A DNA stretch of 6,227 nucleotides from positions 1 to 6,227 of the forward strand of contig CAZLDQ010000280.1 of NCBI GenBank assembly GCA_964558295.1, read 5' to 3'. The position numbers and the translations under genes were made by a program. Shown one piece after another: positions 1-5,629 of the stretch. The first letter of the stretch is position 1. The number at the start of each line of letters is the position of its first letter. This stretch comes from JBDKTH01 sp964558295 (GTDB lineage Bacteria > Planctomycetota > Planctomycetia > Pirellulales > Thermoguttaceae). The notes under the pieces are model-generated. The model was given only the letters and a program-made list of their open reading frames with translations, was not told the origin of the DNA and searched no databases.

Positions 1-1008
1 CATCCGACGCTCACACCACCGCAGCAACCGCCGGCACCAACTGCCGCCCCACCGGCTTCTGGAGACGACAAGCCCGCAACATCGCCTGCTCCCACGGAGG
101 ATTCCGCGCCCAGCGAAACGCCGACCTCGTTGGTCCCCCTCAGTCGCAGCGAATCCTCCATGATCCACCGCACGTCCTACAAACCGCCCCTTGACAACAC
201 AACCAATGGCTTAGCCACCACAGGCCTCTATCCGGGGTTGGTCGATGTCACATCAAGCGTTCGTGCCAAGCGTCTAACCCAAGCTCTCTTCAACACGCAT
301 ACCGCATCCTTTGCAACCGGTCGTGCAATCGAATTACGTGACTGCCTACGTGAAATACAACCAGCCCATCGGCGCACGTTAATCGAAGCCTACTGGCGAA
401 CCCAGCAACGGGCCGCTGAATACCAGGCGTTGGCGATGCACCGCGACTGGCTTGTCGAAGTCCTTCCCTTCACACTCGAACGCCGCAACGAGCCGGGCGG
501 TCCTGGTGAGATGTTGCGTCTGCGGGCAGCCCAATTGACCGCCAAAGCCAAGCTGTTGGAAGCCCAACTGCAGTTTCTGGAGGCCCAGTTTGACTTGACT
601 GAGCGGGCGGGTCTTTCGCTCAATTCGGCTTGGCTACTACCGCAGACCGTCCCCCACGCCGGCCCATACCTGCTGCGGCTCGAGGCCCAACCGCCCCAAC
701 TGGCCACCGCCCTGTCCGTGAAACGGCTCGCGGCGATAATTCCCACCCTGAACGCGAACCTCCAGGATCGAGCCAACTCGGTCATCCAGGCCGACCAGAC
801 TCGGACAGCCGCCATGACAGCCTACCAAAGCGGCCGCTGCGCCCTCGATTACGTCTTGACCACACTCAACTGGCAAACCTCAGAAACACTCGCCTTCCTG
901 GGGACGGTCGCTGAGTACAACCTCGCCATCGCCGACTATGCGCTGACGGTCACACCGCCGAGTGTTCCCTACGACAAGCTCGTCGAGGCCCTGGTGATTA
1001 CGAATTAG
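1..1008 (+). CDS. TolC-like (outer-membrane efflux family) envelope protein, C-terminal part
   Basis: The frame is open from the left edge to a TAG at 1006-1008, so 335 C-terminal residues are visible and the start lies upstream. A TTG at 130 would give a shorter ORF, but the frame before it reads without a stop, so it is not the start. Residues 1 to about 43 are a low-complexity Pro/Ala/Thr linker. The rest is mostly helical, with long amphipathic stretches at about 120-158, 169-203, 237-279 and 279-315, rich in Ala, Leu, Gln and Arg. The last stretch has a Tyr-Gln-Ser-Gly turn, then a helix ending in YNLAIADYAL, which resembles the closing helix of TolC-family proteins. Family knowledge: TolC proteins form the outer-membrane and periplasmic channel of efflux and type I export systems. 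The assignment rests on helix pattern and this end motif only. Another periplasmic coiled-coil protein is possible. No pump partner is visible. Confidence 0.5.
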   Translation, partial: HPTLTPPQQPPAPTAAPPASGDDKPATSPAPTEDSAPSETPTSLVPLSRSESSMIHRTSYKPPLDNTTNGLATTGLYPGLVDVTSSVRAKRLTQALFNTHTASFATGRAIELRDCLREIQPAHRRTLIEAYWRTQQRAAEYQALAMHRDWLVEVLPFTLERRNEPGGPGEMLRLRAAQLTAKAKLLEAQLQFLEAQFDLTERAGLSLNSAWLLPQTVPHAGPYLLRLEAQPPQLATALSVKRLAAIIPTLNANLQDRANSVIQADQTRTAAMTAYQSGRCALDYVLTTLNWQTSETLAFLGTVAEYNLAIADYALTVTPPSVPYDKLVEALVITN

Positions 1009-1150
1009 CCTTCTTCATCGTTGGGTTCGTCCTCATTGAGTCAGCGAGCTTGCTTGCCGTGCGACGTTCTTCAAACCAATCGCTGTTGGCAGAGAACTGT
1101 CCAGCAGGGTATGGGTTTTCCGGACAGGGAAACTCGGTACACTGTACGGA
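1009..1150. other. Intergenic gap before dus, no clear promoter or terminator
   Basis: This 142-base gap has no convincing ORF and no hairpin followed by a T run, so I see no intrinsic terminator for the upstream gene. A TTGGCA at 1086-1091 could be a -35 box, with TATGGG at 1110-1115 as a poor -10 after 18 bases. An inverted repeat CTGTCC/GGACAG (1097-1102 and 1122-1127, 19-base loop) and a short GTACA-C-TGTAC palindrome (1137-1147) lie just before the dus start. None is strong enough to name. Confidence 0.3.
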
Positions 1151-2200
1151 ATGACGTCCCAAAGCCCACTTGATCAACCTACCCTAAAGCTCCGACCGCT
1201 GGCAATCGGTCCTGTGGTGATCGATCCACCTGTGCTGCAAGCGCCCATGGCGGGATTCACCAACTACGCCTATCGGCAGATCATCCGCCAGTTCGGTGGG
1301 GTGGGACTACCGGCCACGGAAATGGTCAGTGCCCGCGGTTTCTTACAGGTTGAGGCCCGCAATGACAATTTTCCTGACCGGCTCTGGGGGGTCCTCGACG
1401 AACCGAGGCCCCTGGCCGTGCAGATTTGGGATAATAACCCGGAGAACTTGGCCCGCGTTGGTGCCCGACTGGCCCACGAATTTCGCGTCAGCGTAATCGA
1501 CATCAATTTCGGTTGTCCGGCTAAGGAGATCACGCGGGCGCAAAGCGGCTCGTATCTGCTGCGCGATCCGCAGTTGATCGGCAACATCGTGTCCAGCGTG
1601 GTGGAAGCTTGCCGCCCCGTACCGGTGACGGCCAAAATCCGCTTGGGGTTGACCCGCGACGCCGTCAATGCGGCCGACGTGGCCCAGGCCGTGGAAGACG
1701 CCGGCGGAGCGGCGCTGACCGTCCACGGCCGCACAGTCCAGGACCTGTTCCGCGGCCGGGCTGACTGGGATGCAATCGCCCACGTCAAACCCTACCTCCG
1801 CAAGATCCCACTGATTGGCAACGGCGATCTGGCCACCGCGGCCGCAGTCGTTGAAGTGTTTCGCCGCTACGACCTGGACGGGGTCATGATTGGCCGGGCC
1901 GCCCTGCACCGCCCCTGGCTCTTCCGCGAAGTCCATGCCGCTCTGACCAACCAGCCGATCCCGCCGGAACCTACGCTCGAAGAGCAACGTCAGTTGCTGC
2001 TAGCACACTACGAGGCAATCGTCGCACACTTTGGCGAACGAAAAGGAACCGTCCTGATGCGGAAATACGCCTGCTGCTACGCCCAAGGCCGCCCCCATGC
2101 ACGACAGTTCCGCGCTCAGGTCGCCCAAGTTGCCACACGTGCAGAGTTTCTCGCCGTGGTGGAACTCCATTTTCCACGCAATCATCCTCCGGCGGACTAA
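1151..2200 (+). CDS. dusB: tRNA-dihydrouridine synthase, DusB type
   Basis: This 349-aa flavoenzyme is predicted to reduce specific uridines in the tRNA D-loop to dihydrouridine, using FMN and NAD(P)H in the cytoplasm. The family signature is clear. LQAPMAGFTNYAYR (29-42) is the FMN-binding start of the TIM barrel. DINFGCPAKE (117-126) carries the expected catalytic Cys122. AKIRLG (161-166) and VHGRT (191-195) hold the conserved Lys and His. GNGDL (223-227) and MIGRAALHRPWLF (246-258) form the phosphate-binding end. The C-terminal helical tRNA-binding domain has LMRKYACCYAQG (302-313). Length is slightly above E. coli DusB (about 320 aa), mainly from about 20 extra N-terminal residues. In place of the usual Lys-Lys after GCPA it has Lys-Glu, and GSALL reads GSYLL. 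The ATG at 1151 has only a weak GGA nearby, so the start is likely but not proven. The stop overlaps the converging small gene by 4 bases. Dus membership is secure; the DusB subgroup is a best fit. Confidence 0.93.
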   Translation: MTSQSPLDQPTLKLRPLAIGPVVIDPPVLQAPMAGFTNYAYRQIIRQFGGVGLPATEMVSARGFLQVEARNDNFPDRLWGVLDEPRPLAVQIWDNNPENLARVGARLAHEFRVSVIDINFGCPAKEITRAQSGSYLLRDPQLIGNIVSSVVEACRPVPVTAKIRLGLTRDAVNAADVAQAVEDAGGAALTVHGRTVQDLFRGRADWDAIAHVKPYLRKIPLIGNGDLATAAAVVEVFRRYDLDGVMIGRAALHRPWLFREVHAALTNQPIPPEPTLEEQRQLLLAHYEAIVAHFGERKGTVLMRKYACCYAQGRPHARQFRAQVAQVATRAEFLAVVELHFPRNHPPAD

Positions 2201-2352
2201 TCCTCTTCGACGTCGGGAGTCTCGATGTCGGCTTGGCTGTGAAGATGCTTGCTGGAGCCGGGGGTCGTGAGCACCTTGTAAATGCACCACGACAACAGGA
2301 AGGTCACCCCACCAACCGACAAAAGCATCACAACCCATCCGCCACTCGTCAT
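2197..2352 (-). CDS. 51-aa single-span membrane protein, probable MetS-like small subunit of the adjacent NSS transporter
   Basis: The gene starts at ATG 2352-2350 and ends at TAG 2199-2197. It encodes 51 residues: a short N-terminus (MTSGGW), one hydrophobic span at about 6-27 (WVVMLLSVGGVTFLLSWCIY), then a polar tail ending in Asp/Glu. Its start overlaps the transporter stop as ATGA, so translation is probably coupled. Before it stands AGGAGGTGATC, seven bases from AGGAGG to ATG, an 11-base match to the full anti-Shine-Dalgarno complement. Family knowledge: the Corynebacterium MetP transporter, also of the neurotransmitter:sodium symporter (NSS) family, needs a small one-helix subunit, MetS, and small genes of this kind often follow NSS transporter genes. 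Size, topology, position and coupling fit that role; sequence similarity is too short to judge by eye. Longer in-frame readings starting further upstream lie inside the transporter gene and are not credible. Confidence 0.78.
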   Translation of the reverse strand: MTSGGWVVMLLSVGGVTFLLSWCIYKVLTTPGSSKHLHSQADIETPDVEED

Positions 2353-3989
2353 GGGATCACCTCCTGATGCTTCCATTCGGCCGCCTTCCACCGCTTCACC
2401 GACTGAGCGATTAACAAGAGAAAGAGAAGCGAGACAACCACGATCAGCCCGATCGAAACCTGCACCACCGGAAGCTCCTCGATCTGCTGGAGCCGCGTCA
2501 ATTCCCCCGGTTTGTCCGGAACCTTGAAAAACTGGTTGTAGGACCAGAAGCCAAGGATCGTCAAAAGGTAGACCGGCGAGACATACTTGATGATGTACTT
2601 GAACACTCGGGGAACCCGGATTTCCGCCCCGCGACAGAGTTCCTCCATCCCCCGCTCCATCCCGAGCACCCACCCAAACAGAATCACCTGGAATGTGGCC
2701 AGGAGATAAATGCCGAAGGTGCCGACCCAAAAGTCAATCGTGTCCAGGGCGATCAGGTTCTCCGAAAAGTAAACGACAAACGCTGCGCCGAAGGCCGTGA
2801 TAAATCCCAACAGGGCGACGGAGGCCTTGCGTCCCAACCCCAAACCTTCCTCCAGCAAGGCAATCGCCGGTTGCAACATCGACAACGAACTGGTCACGGC
2901 AGCCAGAAACAAGAGGAAGAAGAACAGGAAACCGACAAAACGCCCCCCGGGCATCTGGCTAAAAACATTCGGGAGCGTGACAAAGCCAAGTTGGAACGCA
3001 CTATTCAGGTTCTGGAGCGATTTCTCCCCCAAGAAGACGAAGGCTGCGGGGATGACAATCATTCCTCCCAGGGCTACTTCGCAGAATTCATTCCCTGCGA
3101 CCGCCGTCAAGCTCGAGAGGGCGATGTCATCGTTCTTGCGCAGATAGCTGGCATAAGTGATAACGATCCCGTACCCCACCGAGAGCGAGAAAAAAATCTG
3201 GCCGGCCGCTTCCAACCACATCTGCGGATTCGCAAGAGCCTCGAAAAAGCCGATCCGCGGCGTGCTCGGATTCCACATGTAACCAAGCCCATTGACGACA
3301 CTCTGCTCCGGCCTGTCAGGAAACGGCGAGCCCAGAGTCAACACCCGAACCAGGACGATCAACGCACAGAGAACCAACGCCGGCATTGCCCATTTGCAGA
3401 ACCATTCGATCCCCTTGGTCAAACCGCGATAGATCAGGACGAAATTGATGATGAAACACACCGTGAGGAAGAAGATCCCCGAACCGAGAATCCCCTCCCC
3501 ATCGATCATCCAGGCTTGACCGTGGCCTTTGATGCCAACAAACTGATAAAAAAACTGCTCGTACTTCGCTGGATCTGTGCCAAACTTGTCCATCGCGCCA
3601 AACAGATACCGGCAGGCGTACGCGAGACACCACCCCTCAATGTACACGTAGTACATGTAGATCATCACGGGAATGACCATGGCGAGCACCCCAACATAGG
3701 GCGCAAGCCGATTGGTCTTCCAGATCTCGCGATAGATTCCCGGTGAGGAATTGAAGCCCCGCGATCCGCCATAGCGTCCAATAGCCCATTCAGTCCAAGC
3801 GATCGGCAGTCCGAGTAACAGAAAGGCCACGAAGTACGGGATCATGAAGGCCCCGCCGTCGTACTGCGAGGCCAAGCCAGGGAATCGCAGAAAATTCCCT
3901 AACCCCACGGCGCTGCCGGTGACCGCCAGAATCACGCCCAGTCGCGAGGCCCAAGTCTCTCGTTCGCCTCCAGCGACAGGTTCACTCAT
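2349..3989 (-). CDS. LeuT-like sodium:amino-acid symporter (neurotransmitter:sodium symporter family)
   Basis: This 546-aa inner-membrane transporter should have 12 helices and couple Na+ entry to uptake of an amino acid. I place the start at ATG 3989, because GGAGGAGG stands five bases before it. An in-frame ATG 20 codons upstream (4049) has no such site and would add a non-conserved leader. Similarity to LeuT is strong throughout: ERETWASRLG (9-18), the unwound helix 1 GSAVGLGNFLRFPG (25-38), YYVYIE (113-118), GQIFFSLSVGYG (263-274), NEFCE (300-304), TSS (366-368) and DFW (419-421). By alignment from memory, Na1 residues A27, N32, S268 and N300, Na2 residues A363, T366 and S367, and the gate pair R35/D419 are present. 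E304 matches LeuT E290, which marks chloride-independent members. Pocket changes relative to LeuT are N21 to S26, V104 to I110, F259 to Y273 and I359 to M371, so the substrate may differ. The small gene follows with an ATGA overlap. Confidence 0.95.
   Translation of the reverse strand: MSEPVAGGERETWASRLGVILAVTGSAVGLGNFLRFPGLASQYDGGAFMIPYFVAFLLLGLPIAWTEWAIGRYGGSRGFNSSPGIYREIWKTNRLAPYVGVLAMVIPVMIYMYYVYIEGWCLAYACRYLFGAMDKFGTDPAKYEQFFYQFVGIKGHGQAWMIDGEGILGSGIFFLTVCFIINFVLIYRGLTKGIEWFCKWAMPALVLCALIVLVRVLTLGSPFPDRPEQSVVNGLGYMWNPSTPRIGFFEALANPQMWLEAAGQIFFSLSVGYGIVITYASYLRKNDDIALSSLTAVAGNEFCEVALGGMIVIPAAFVFLGEKSLQNLNSAFQLGFVTLPNVFSQMPGGRFVGFLFFFLLFLAAVTSSLSMLQPAIALLEEGLGLGRKASVALLGFITAFGAAFVVYFSENLIALDTIDFWVGTFGIYLLATFQVILFGWVLGMERGMEELCRGAEIRVPRVFKYIIKYVSPVYLLTILGFWSYNQFFKVPDKPGELTRLQQIEELPVVQVSIGLIVVVSLLFLLLIAQSVKRWKAAEWKHQEVIP
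2353..2363 (-). promoter_or_regulatory. Extended consensus ribosome binding site of the small membrane-protein gene
   Basis: On the minus strand, AGGAGGTGATC lies at about 2366-2356, followed by CC and the ATG at 2352; the match is to the complement of the 16S rRNA 3' end. It sits inside the last codons of the transporter (Gln-Glu-Val-Ile-Pro), so it is constrained by both uses. It decides the start of the small gene and suggests strong initiation independent of upstream ribosomes. Confidence 0.7.
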
Positions 3990-3994
3990 CGAAT

Positions 3995-4002
3995 CCTCCT
4001 CC
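3995..4002 (-). promoter_or_regulatory. Ribosome binding site of the NSS transporter
   Basis: On the minus strand this reads GGAGGAGG, five bases before the ATG at 3989. It is the reason for choosing that start over the in-frame ATG at 4049, which has no comparable site. Confidence 0.75.
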
Positions 4003-4108
4003 AACGAACTGTCGTACATGTGAGGGGCGTCGCATGGAGCGGCCACCACAATCTGCTGCTAACTGACGAACGGAAGTGTCCTGCCTGCACCACTATCGCG
4101 TCAAAAGC

Positions 4109-4158
4109 CTTATACCAGCCTGGGTACTCCTTGTAACTCACAACCATCGACTTGTCAA
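4109..4158 (-). promoter_or_regulatory. Candidate promoter(s) for the NSS transporter
   Basis: Read on the minus strand, a perfect -35 TTGACA (4158-4153) is followed after 17 bases by TACAAG (4135-4130, 4 of 6 to TATAAT). A second overlapping option is GTTACA (4137-4132) with TATAAG (4114-4109, 5 of 6) after 17 bases. Either would start transcription about 100 to 140 bases before the transporter ATG. I cannot decide between them from sequence. Confidence 0.45.
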
Positions 4159-4163
4159 CAGGT

Positions 4164-4176
4164 TGCGTTCAACGCA
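4164..4176. promoter_or_regulatory. Palindrome just upstream of the transporter -35 box, candidate operator
   Basis: TGCGTTCAACGCA is a perfect palindrome with six-base arms around a single C. It ends five bases from the TTGACA box used on the minus strand, where an activator or repressor would act. Neighbouring CAAC and GTTG words (4156-4159, 4162-4165) add further dyad character. The protein that binds it is unknown; SufR or another regulator are both possible. Confidence 0.35.
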
Positions 4177-4221
4177 CACCGGCGGTCACCTCCCCTCATC
4201 CCGCGCGGCGATTCTTTTTTA

Positions 4222-4235
4222 ACAACCCCCATTGT
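4222..4235. promoter_or_regulatory. ACAA-N6-TTGT inverted repeat over the sufR -35 box
   Basis: The arms ACAA (4222-4225) and TTGT (4232-4235) are six bases apart, and the right arm is part of the -35 box. The design recalls the CAAC-N6-GTTG operator known for cyanobacterial SufR, though not the same bases. ATTGTC recurs at 4240-4245. Four-base arms are common by chance, so this is a weak operator candidate. Confidence 0.3.
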
Positions 4236-4260
4236 CTTTATTGTCGCGGCTACCTATGAT
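4232..4260 (+). promoter_or_regulatory. sigma-70-like promoter of sufR (and probably nuoB-sufC)
   Basis: TTGTCT (4232-4237, 4 of 6 to TTGACA) and TATGAT (4255-4260, 5 of 6 to TATAAT) are separated by exactly 17 bases. An AT-rich stretch with six T bases lies just upstream. Transcription should begin at about 4266-4268, giving a leader of about 36 bases before the sufR ATG. This is the best promoter in the window. Confidence 0.65.
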
Positions 4261-4272
4261 CTAGGCAGATCA
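4257..4272. promoter_or_regulatory. TGATCT-N4-AGATCA operator candidate over the sufR -10 box and start point
   Basis: TGATCTAGGCAGATCA is a perfect inverted repeat with six-base arms and a four-base spacer. Its left arm overlaps the -10 box TATGAT and its centre falls on the expected transcription start. A dimeric winged-helix protein bound here would block RNA polymerase. SufR is encoded directly downstream and SUF regulators usually control themselves, so autoregulation is the obvious reading. This is inference. Confidence 0.5.
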
Positions 4273-4290
4273 CACCGACAACCAAGAGGC

Positions 4291-4295
4291 AAGGA
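4291..4295 (+). promoter_or_regulatory. Ribosome binding site of sufR
   Basis: AAGGA lies seven bases before the ATG at 4303 and supports that start. Confidence 0.55.
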
Positions 4296-4302
4296 AAACC
4301 TC

Positions 4303-4929
4303 ATGAGCACAGTCGCCCCCACCTCCGATGCCGACCTGATGGACCTGCTACGGTCTGCTGGAGCATTGAGCGTGACAGAACTGGCCAATGCTATTGACGT
4401 TACGCCAACGGCCATCCGGCAGCGTTTGACCCGTTTGATGGCTCAGGGGTTAATCGAGCGCGAAGCCGTTCGCGCCGGGCGCGGACGTCCTAAACACCGC
4501 TATCAACTGACTCCCAAAGGTCTCCGATGGAGTGGAACCAATTTCACCGATCTCGCGCTCGCCTTATGGCGCGAGATCGGTGCAATTCCCGACCTCAACG
4601 CGCGACGAACACTCCTGCAACGGGTAGCGCAATCCCTCGCCAGTGGCTATGCTCGGGAGATTCACGGAAAAACCACGGCCGAACGGATGCGATCTCTAAT
4701 CGCCTTGCTGAGTGAGCGACGAGTCCCCTTTTCCGTGGCCCCCTCACCGGAGACCAATCCCATCCCCATGTTGGTAGCCCATGCCTGCCCATACCCTGAA
4801 TTGGCCGAACAAGACCGCCAGATTTGTGACTTGGAGAGAACGCTGTTCTCGGAACTATTGGGACGCCCTATGGAGTTGACCCAGTGTCGGCTCGATGGTG
4901 GGCCCAGTTGTCAGTTCCAGCCCACTTGA
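4303..4929 (+). CDS. sufR: SufR-like winged-helix Fe-S sensing transcriptional repressor
   Basis: This 208-aa regulator is predicted to control Fe-S cluster biogenesis genes. Residues 9-75 form a winged helix-turn-helix: LSVTELANAIDVTPTAIRQR is the helix-turn-helix (22-41) and AGRGRPKHRYQLTPKG (58-73) the wing. The middle (80-150) is a helical dimer region with LASGYA, as in the SufR/DeoR-type family. The C-terminus has four Cys, C162, C175, C195 and C203, spaced X12, X19 and X7. As I recall, SufR proteins bind an Fe-S cluster with C-terminal Cys in a CX12C arrangement followed by one or two more; actinobacterial forms have CX12CX27C, which C162, C175 and C203 match exactly. C195 is an extra Cys that could be the fourth ligand. 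AAGGA stands seven bases before the ATG. It lies upstream of nuoB and sufC in the same direction, which strongly supports the role. A related sensor of another cofactor is less likely. Confidence 0.85.
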   Translation: MSTVAPTSDADLMDLLRSAGALSVTELANAIDVTPTAIRQRLTRLMAQGLIEREAVRAGRGRPKHRYQLTPKGLRWSGTNFTDLALALWREIGAIPDLNARRTLLQRVAQSLASGYAREIHGKTTAERMRSLIALLSERRVPFSVAPSPETNPIPMLVAHACPYPELAEQDRQICDLERTLFSELLGRPMELTQCRLDGGPSCQFQPT

Positions 4930-4974
4930 TACGCGATTATACTGAGGATTTGCGTTTTCTAGAGCACTAGCCAG

Positions 4975-4980
4975 AAGGGA
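4975..4980 (+). promoter_or_regulatory. Likely ribosome binding site of nuoB
   Basis: AAGGGA lies ten bases before the ATG at 4991, slightly long spacing. No other in-frame start upstream is credible, since the conserved core begins soon after this ATG. Confidence 0.45.
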
Positions 4981-4990
4981 TGCAAACAGC

Positions 4991-5611
4991 ATGACCCAAC
5001 CGTGGATCGAAGGCCGCCTGGAAGAGGGGGTTGTTACCACTACGATTGAACAAGCACTCAACTGGGCGCGTCAGGCAAGCGTTTGGCCAATGACGTTCGG
5101 ACTGGCGTGCTGTGCCATTGAGATGATGGCTACCGGCGCTGGTCGATTCGACCTGGATCGCTTTGGGGCAGGTGCCTTTCGCGCGACGCCGCGTCAATCG
5201 GACCTGATGATCGTCGCCGGCACGGTCACCTACAAGATGGCCAGCCGTGTCCGACGATTGTACGAGATGATGCCCGATCCGAAGTACGTGATCGCGATGG
5301 GCGCTTGTACCATCGGCGGCGGCCCCTATTTCGAATATGGCTACCATGTGGTCAAAGGGGTGGACTTGGTGGTCCCGGTCGATGTCTATGTGCCCGGTTG
5401 CCCCCCGCGACCCGAGGCCCTGCTCGAGGGACTGATGCGACTTCAGGAGAAAATCAAAGGTCACAAGATCGCGAAGAAACCGGGCGATCCGAGTGGTTGG
5501 CTGAGACAGGGTGAGAAGCTCGACGACGAGTTGCCGCTCCCCCACCACTCCGGCTTCGTTCAGGTCGACGACGTTAAACCGGTCTTTTCTCACCGGAAAG
5601 TCAAGCCATAA
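4991..5611 (+). CDS. nuoB: NADH-quinone oxidoreductase subunit B (complex I, cluster N2 subunit)
   Basis: This 206-aa protein is the NuoB subunit of respiratory complex I, at the junction of the peripheral arm and membrane, and carries the last [4Fe-4S] cluster, N2, which passes electrons to quinone. All four ligands are present: the tandem C40-C41 in TFGLACCAIEMM, C106 in MGACTIGGGP, and C137 in VPGCPPRPEALLEGLM. Other family hallmarks are DLDRFG (54-59), ATPRQSDLMIVAGTVT (65-80) and VVPVDVYVPGCPPRP (127-141). After the conserved core ends near 157, about 50 further residues form a charged tail (GHKIAKKPGDPSGW and on); NuoB proteins vary here. The ATG at 4991 has AAGGGA ten bases before it. 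The gene is 61 bases after sufR and 18 before sufC. No nuoA, nuoC or nuoD is next to it, which is unusual because nuoA-B-C-D normally travel together. The related small subunit of group 4 hydrogenases is less likely, given the close match to complex I forms. Confidence 0.95.
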   Translation: MTQPWIEGRLEEGVVTTTIEQALNWARQASVWPMTFGLACCAIEMMATGAGRFDLDRFGAGAFRATPRQSDLMIVAGTVTYKMASRVRRLYEMMPDPKYVIAMGACTIGGGPYFEYGYHVVKGVDLVVPVDVYVPGCPPRPEALLEGLMRLQEKIKGHKIAKKPGDPSGWLRQGEKLDDELPLPHHSGFVQVDDVKPVFSHRKVKP

Positions 5612-5629
5612 TCCAAAGGCTTCAACTCC

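Larger units (their letters stand above)
3990..4302. other. Divergent regulatory region between the transporter and sufR
   Basis: This 313-base stretch separates two gene units reading outward. It holds no ORF I would call a gene. It contains sigma-70-like promoter candidates for both directions and three perfect short inverted repeats (4164-4176, 4222-4235, 4257-4272), described as separate entries. The transporter mRNA would have a leader of about 100 to 140 bases (about 3990 to 4100). I recognise no riboswitch in it and saw no clear attenuator. A CCGCGCGG palindrome at 4201-4208 with a T run at 4215-4220 is noted but not called a terminator. Confidence 0.6.

Noticed and set aside
130..132. 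TTG as start codon of the first gene
   Set aside because: The frame is open without a stop back to position 1 and the upstream codons read as a Pro-rich protein segment with no ribosome site, so the gene begins outside the window.
390..815. 141-codon open frame on the - strand
   Set aside because: Antisense shadow of the TolC-like gene in GC-rich DNA, low-complexity Ser/Arg/Ala translation.
1097..1147. CTGTCC/GGACAG hairpin and GTACA-C-TGTAC palindrome before dus
   Set aside because: Short arms and a long loop in the first and five-base arms in the second are expected by chance. No regulator context supports them.
2353..2730. Upstream extension of the 51-aa gene to a 177-codon frame
   Set aside because: The added part is an out-of-frame reading of the transporter C-terminus, and the strong ribosome site just before 2352 marks the real start.
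2871..3746. 291-codon open frame on the + strand
   Set aside because: It lies wholly antisense to the transporter, whose protein matches LeuT throughout. The translation is rich in Arg, Asp, Pro and His without any domain.
3990..4110. Possible riboswitch in the transporter leader
   Set aside because: I see no known aptamer core and no terminator-type hairpin in this stretch.
4201..4220. CCGCGCGG palindrome with a following T run as a terminator
   Set aside because: The palindrome has no loop, the T run is six bases away, and no + strand gene ends upstream.
4938..4943. TATACT as a -10 box for a separate nuoB promoter
   Set aside because: No acceptable -35 sequence is found at 16 to 18 bases. 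A TTGTCA at 4908-4913 is 24 bases away. A weak promoter cannot be excluded.
4980..4994. Four-codon upstream ORF overlapping the nuoB start
   Set aside because: It is too short to be more than chance, and its ATG touches the ribosome site.
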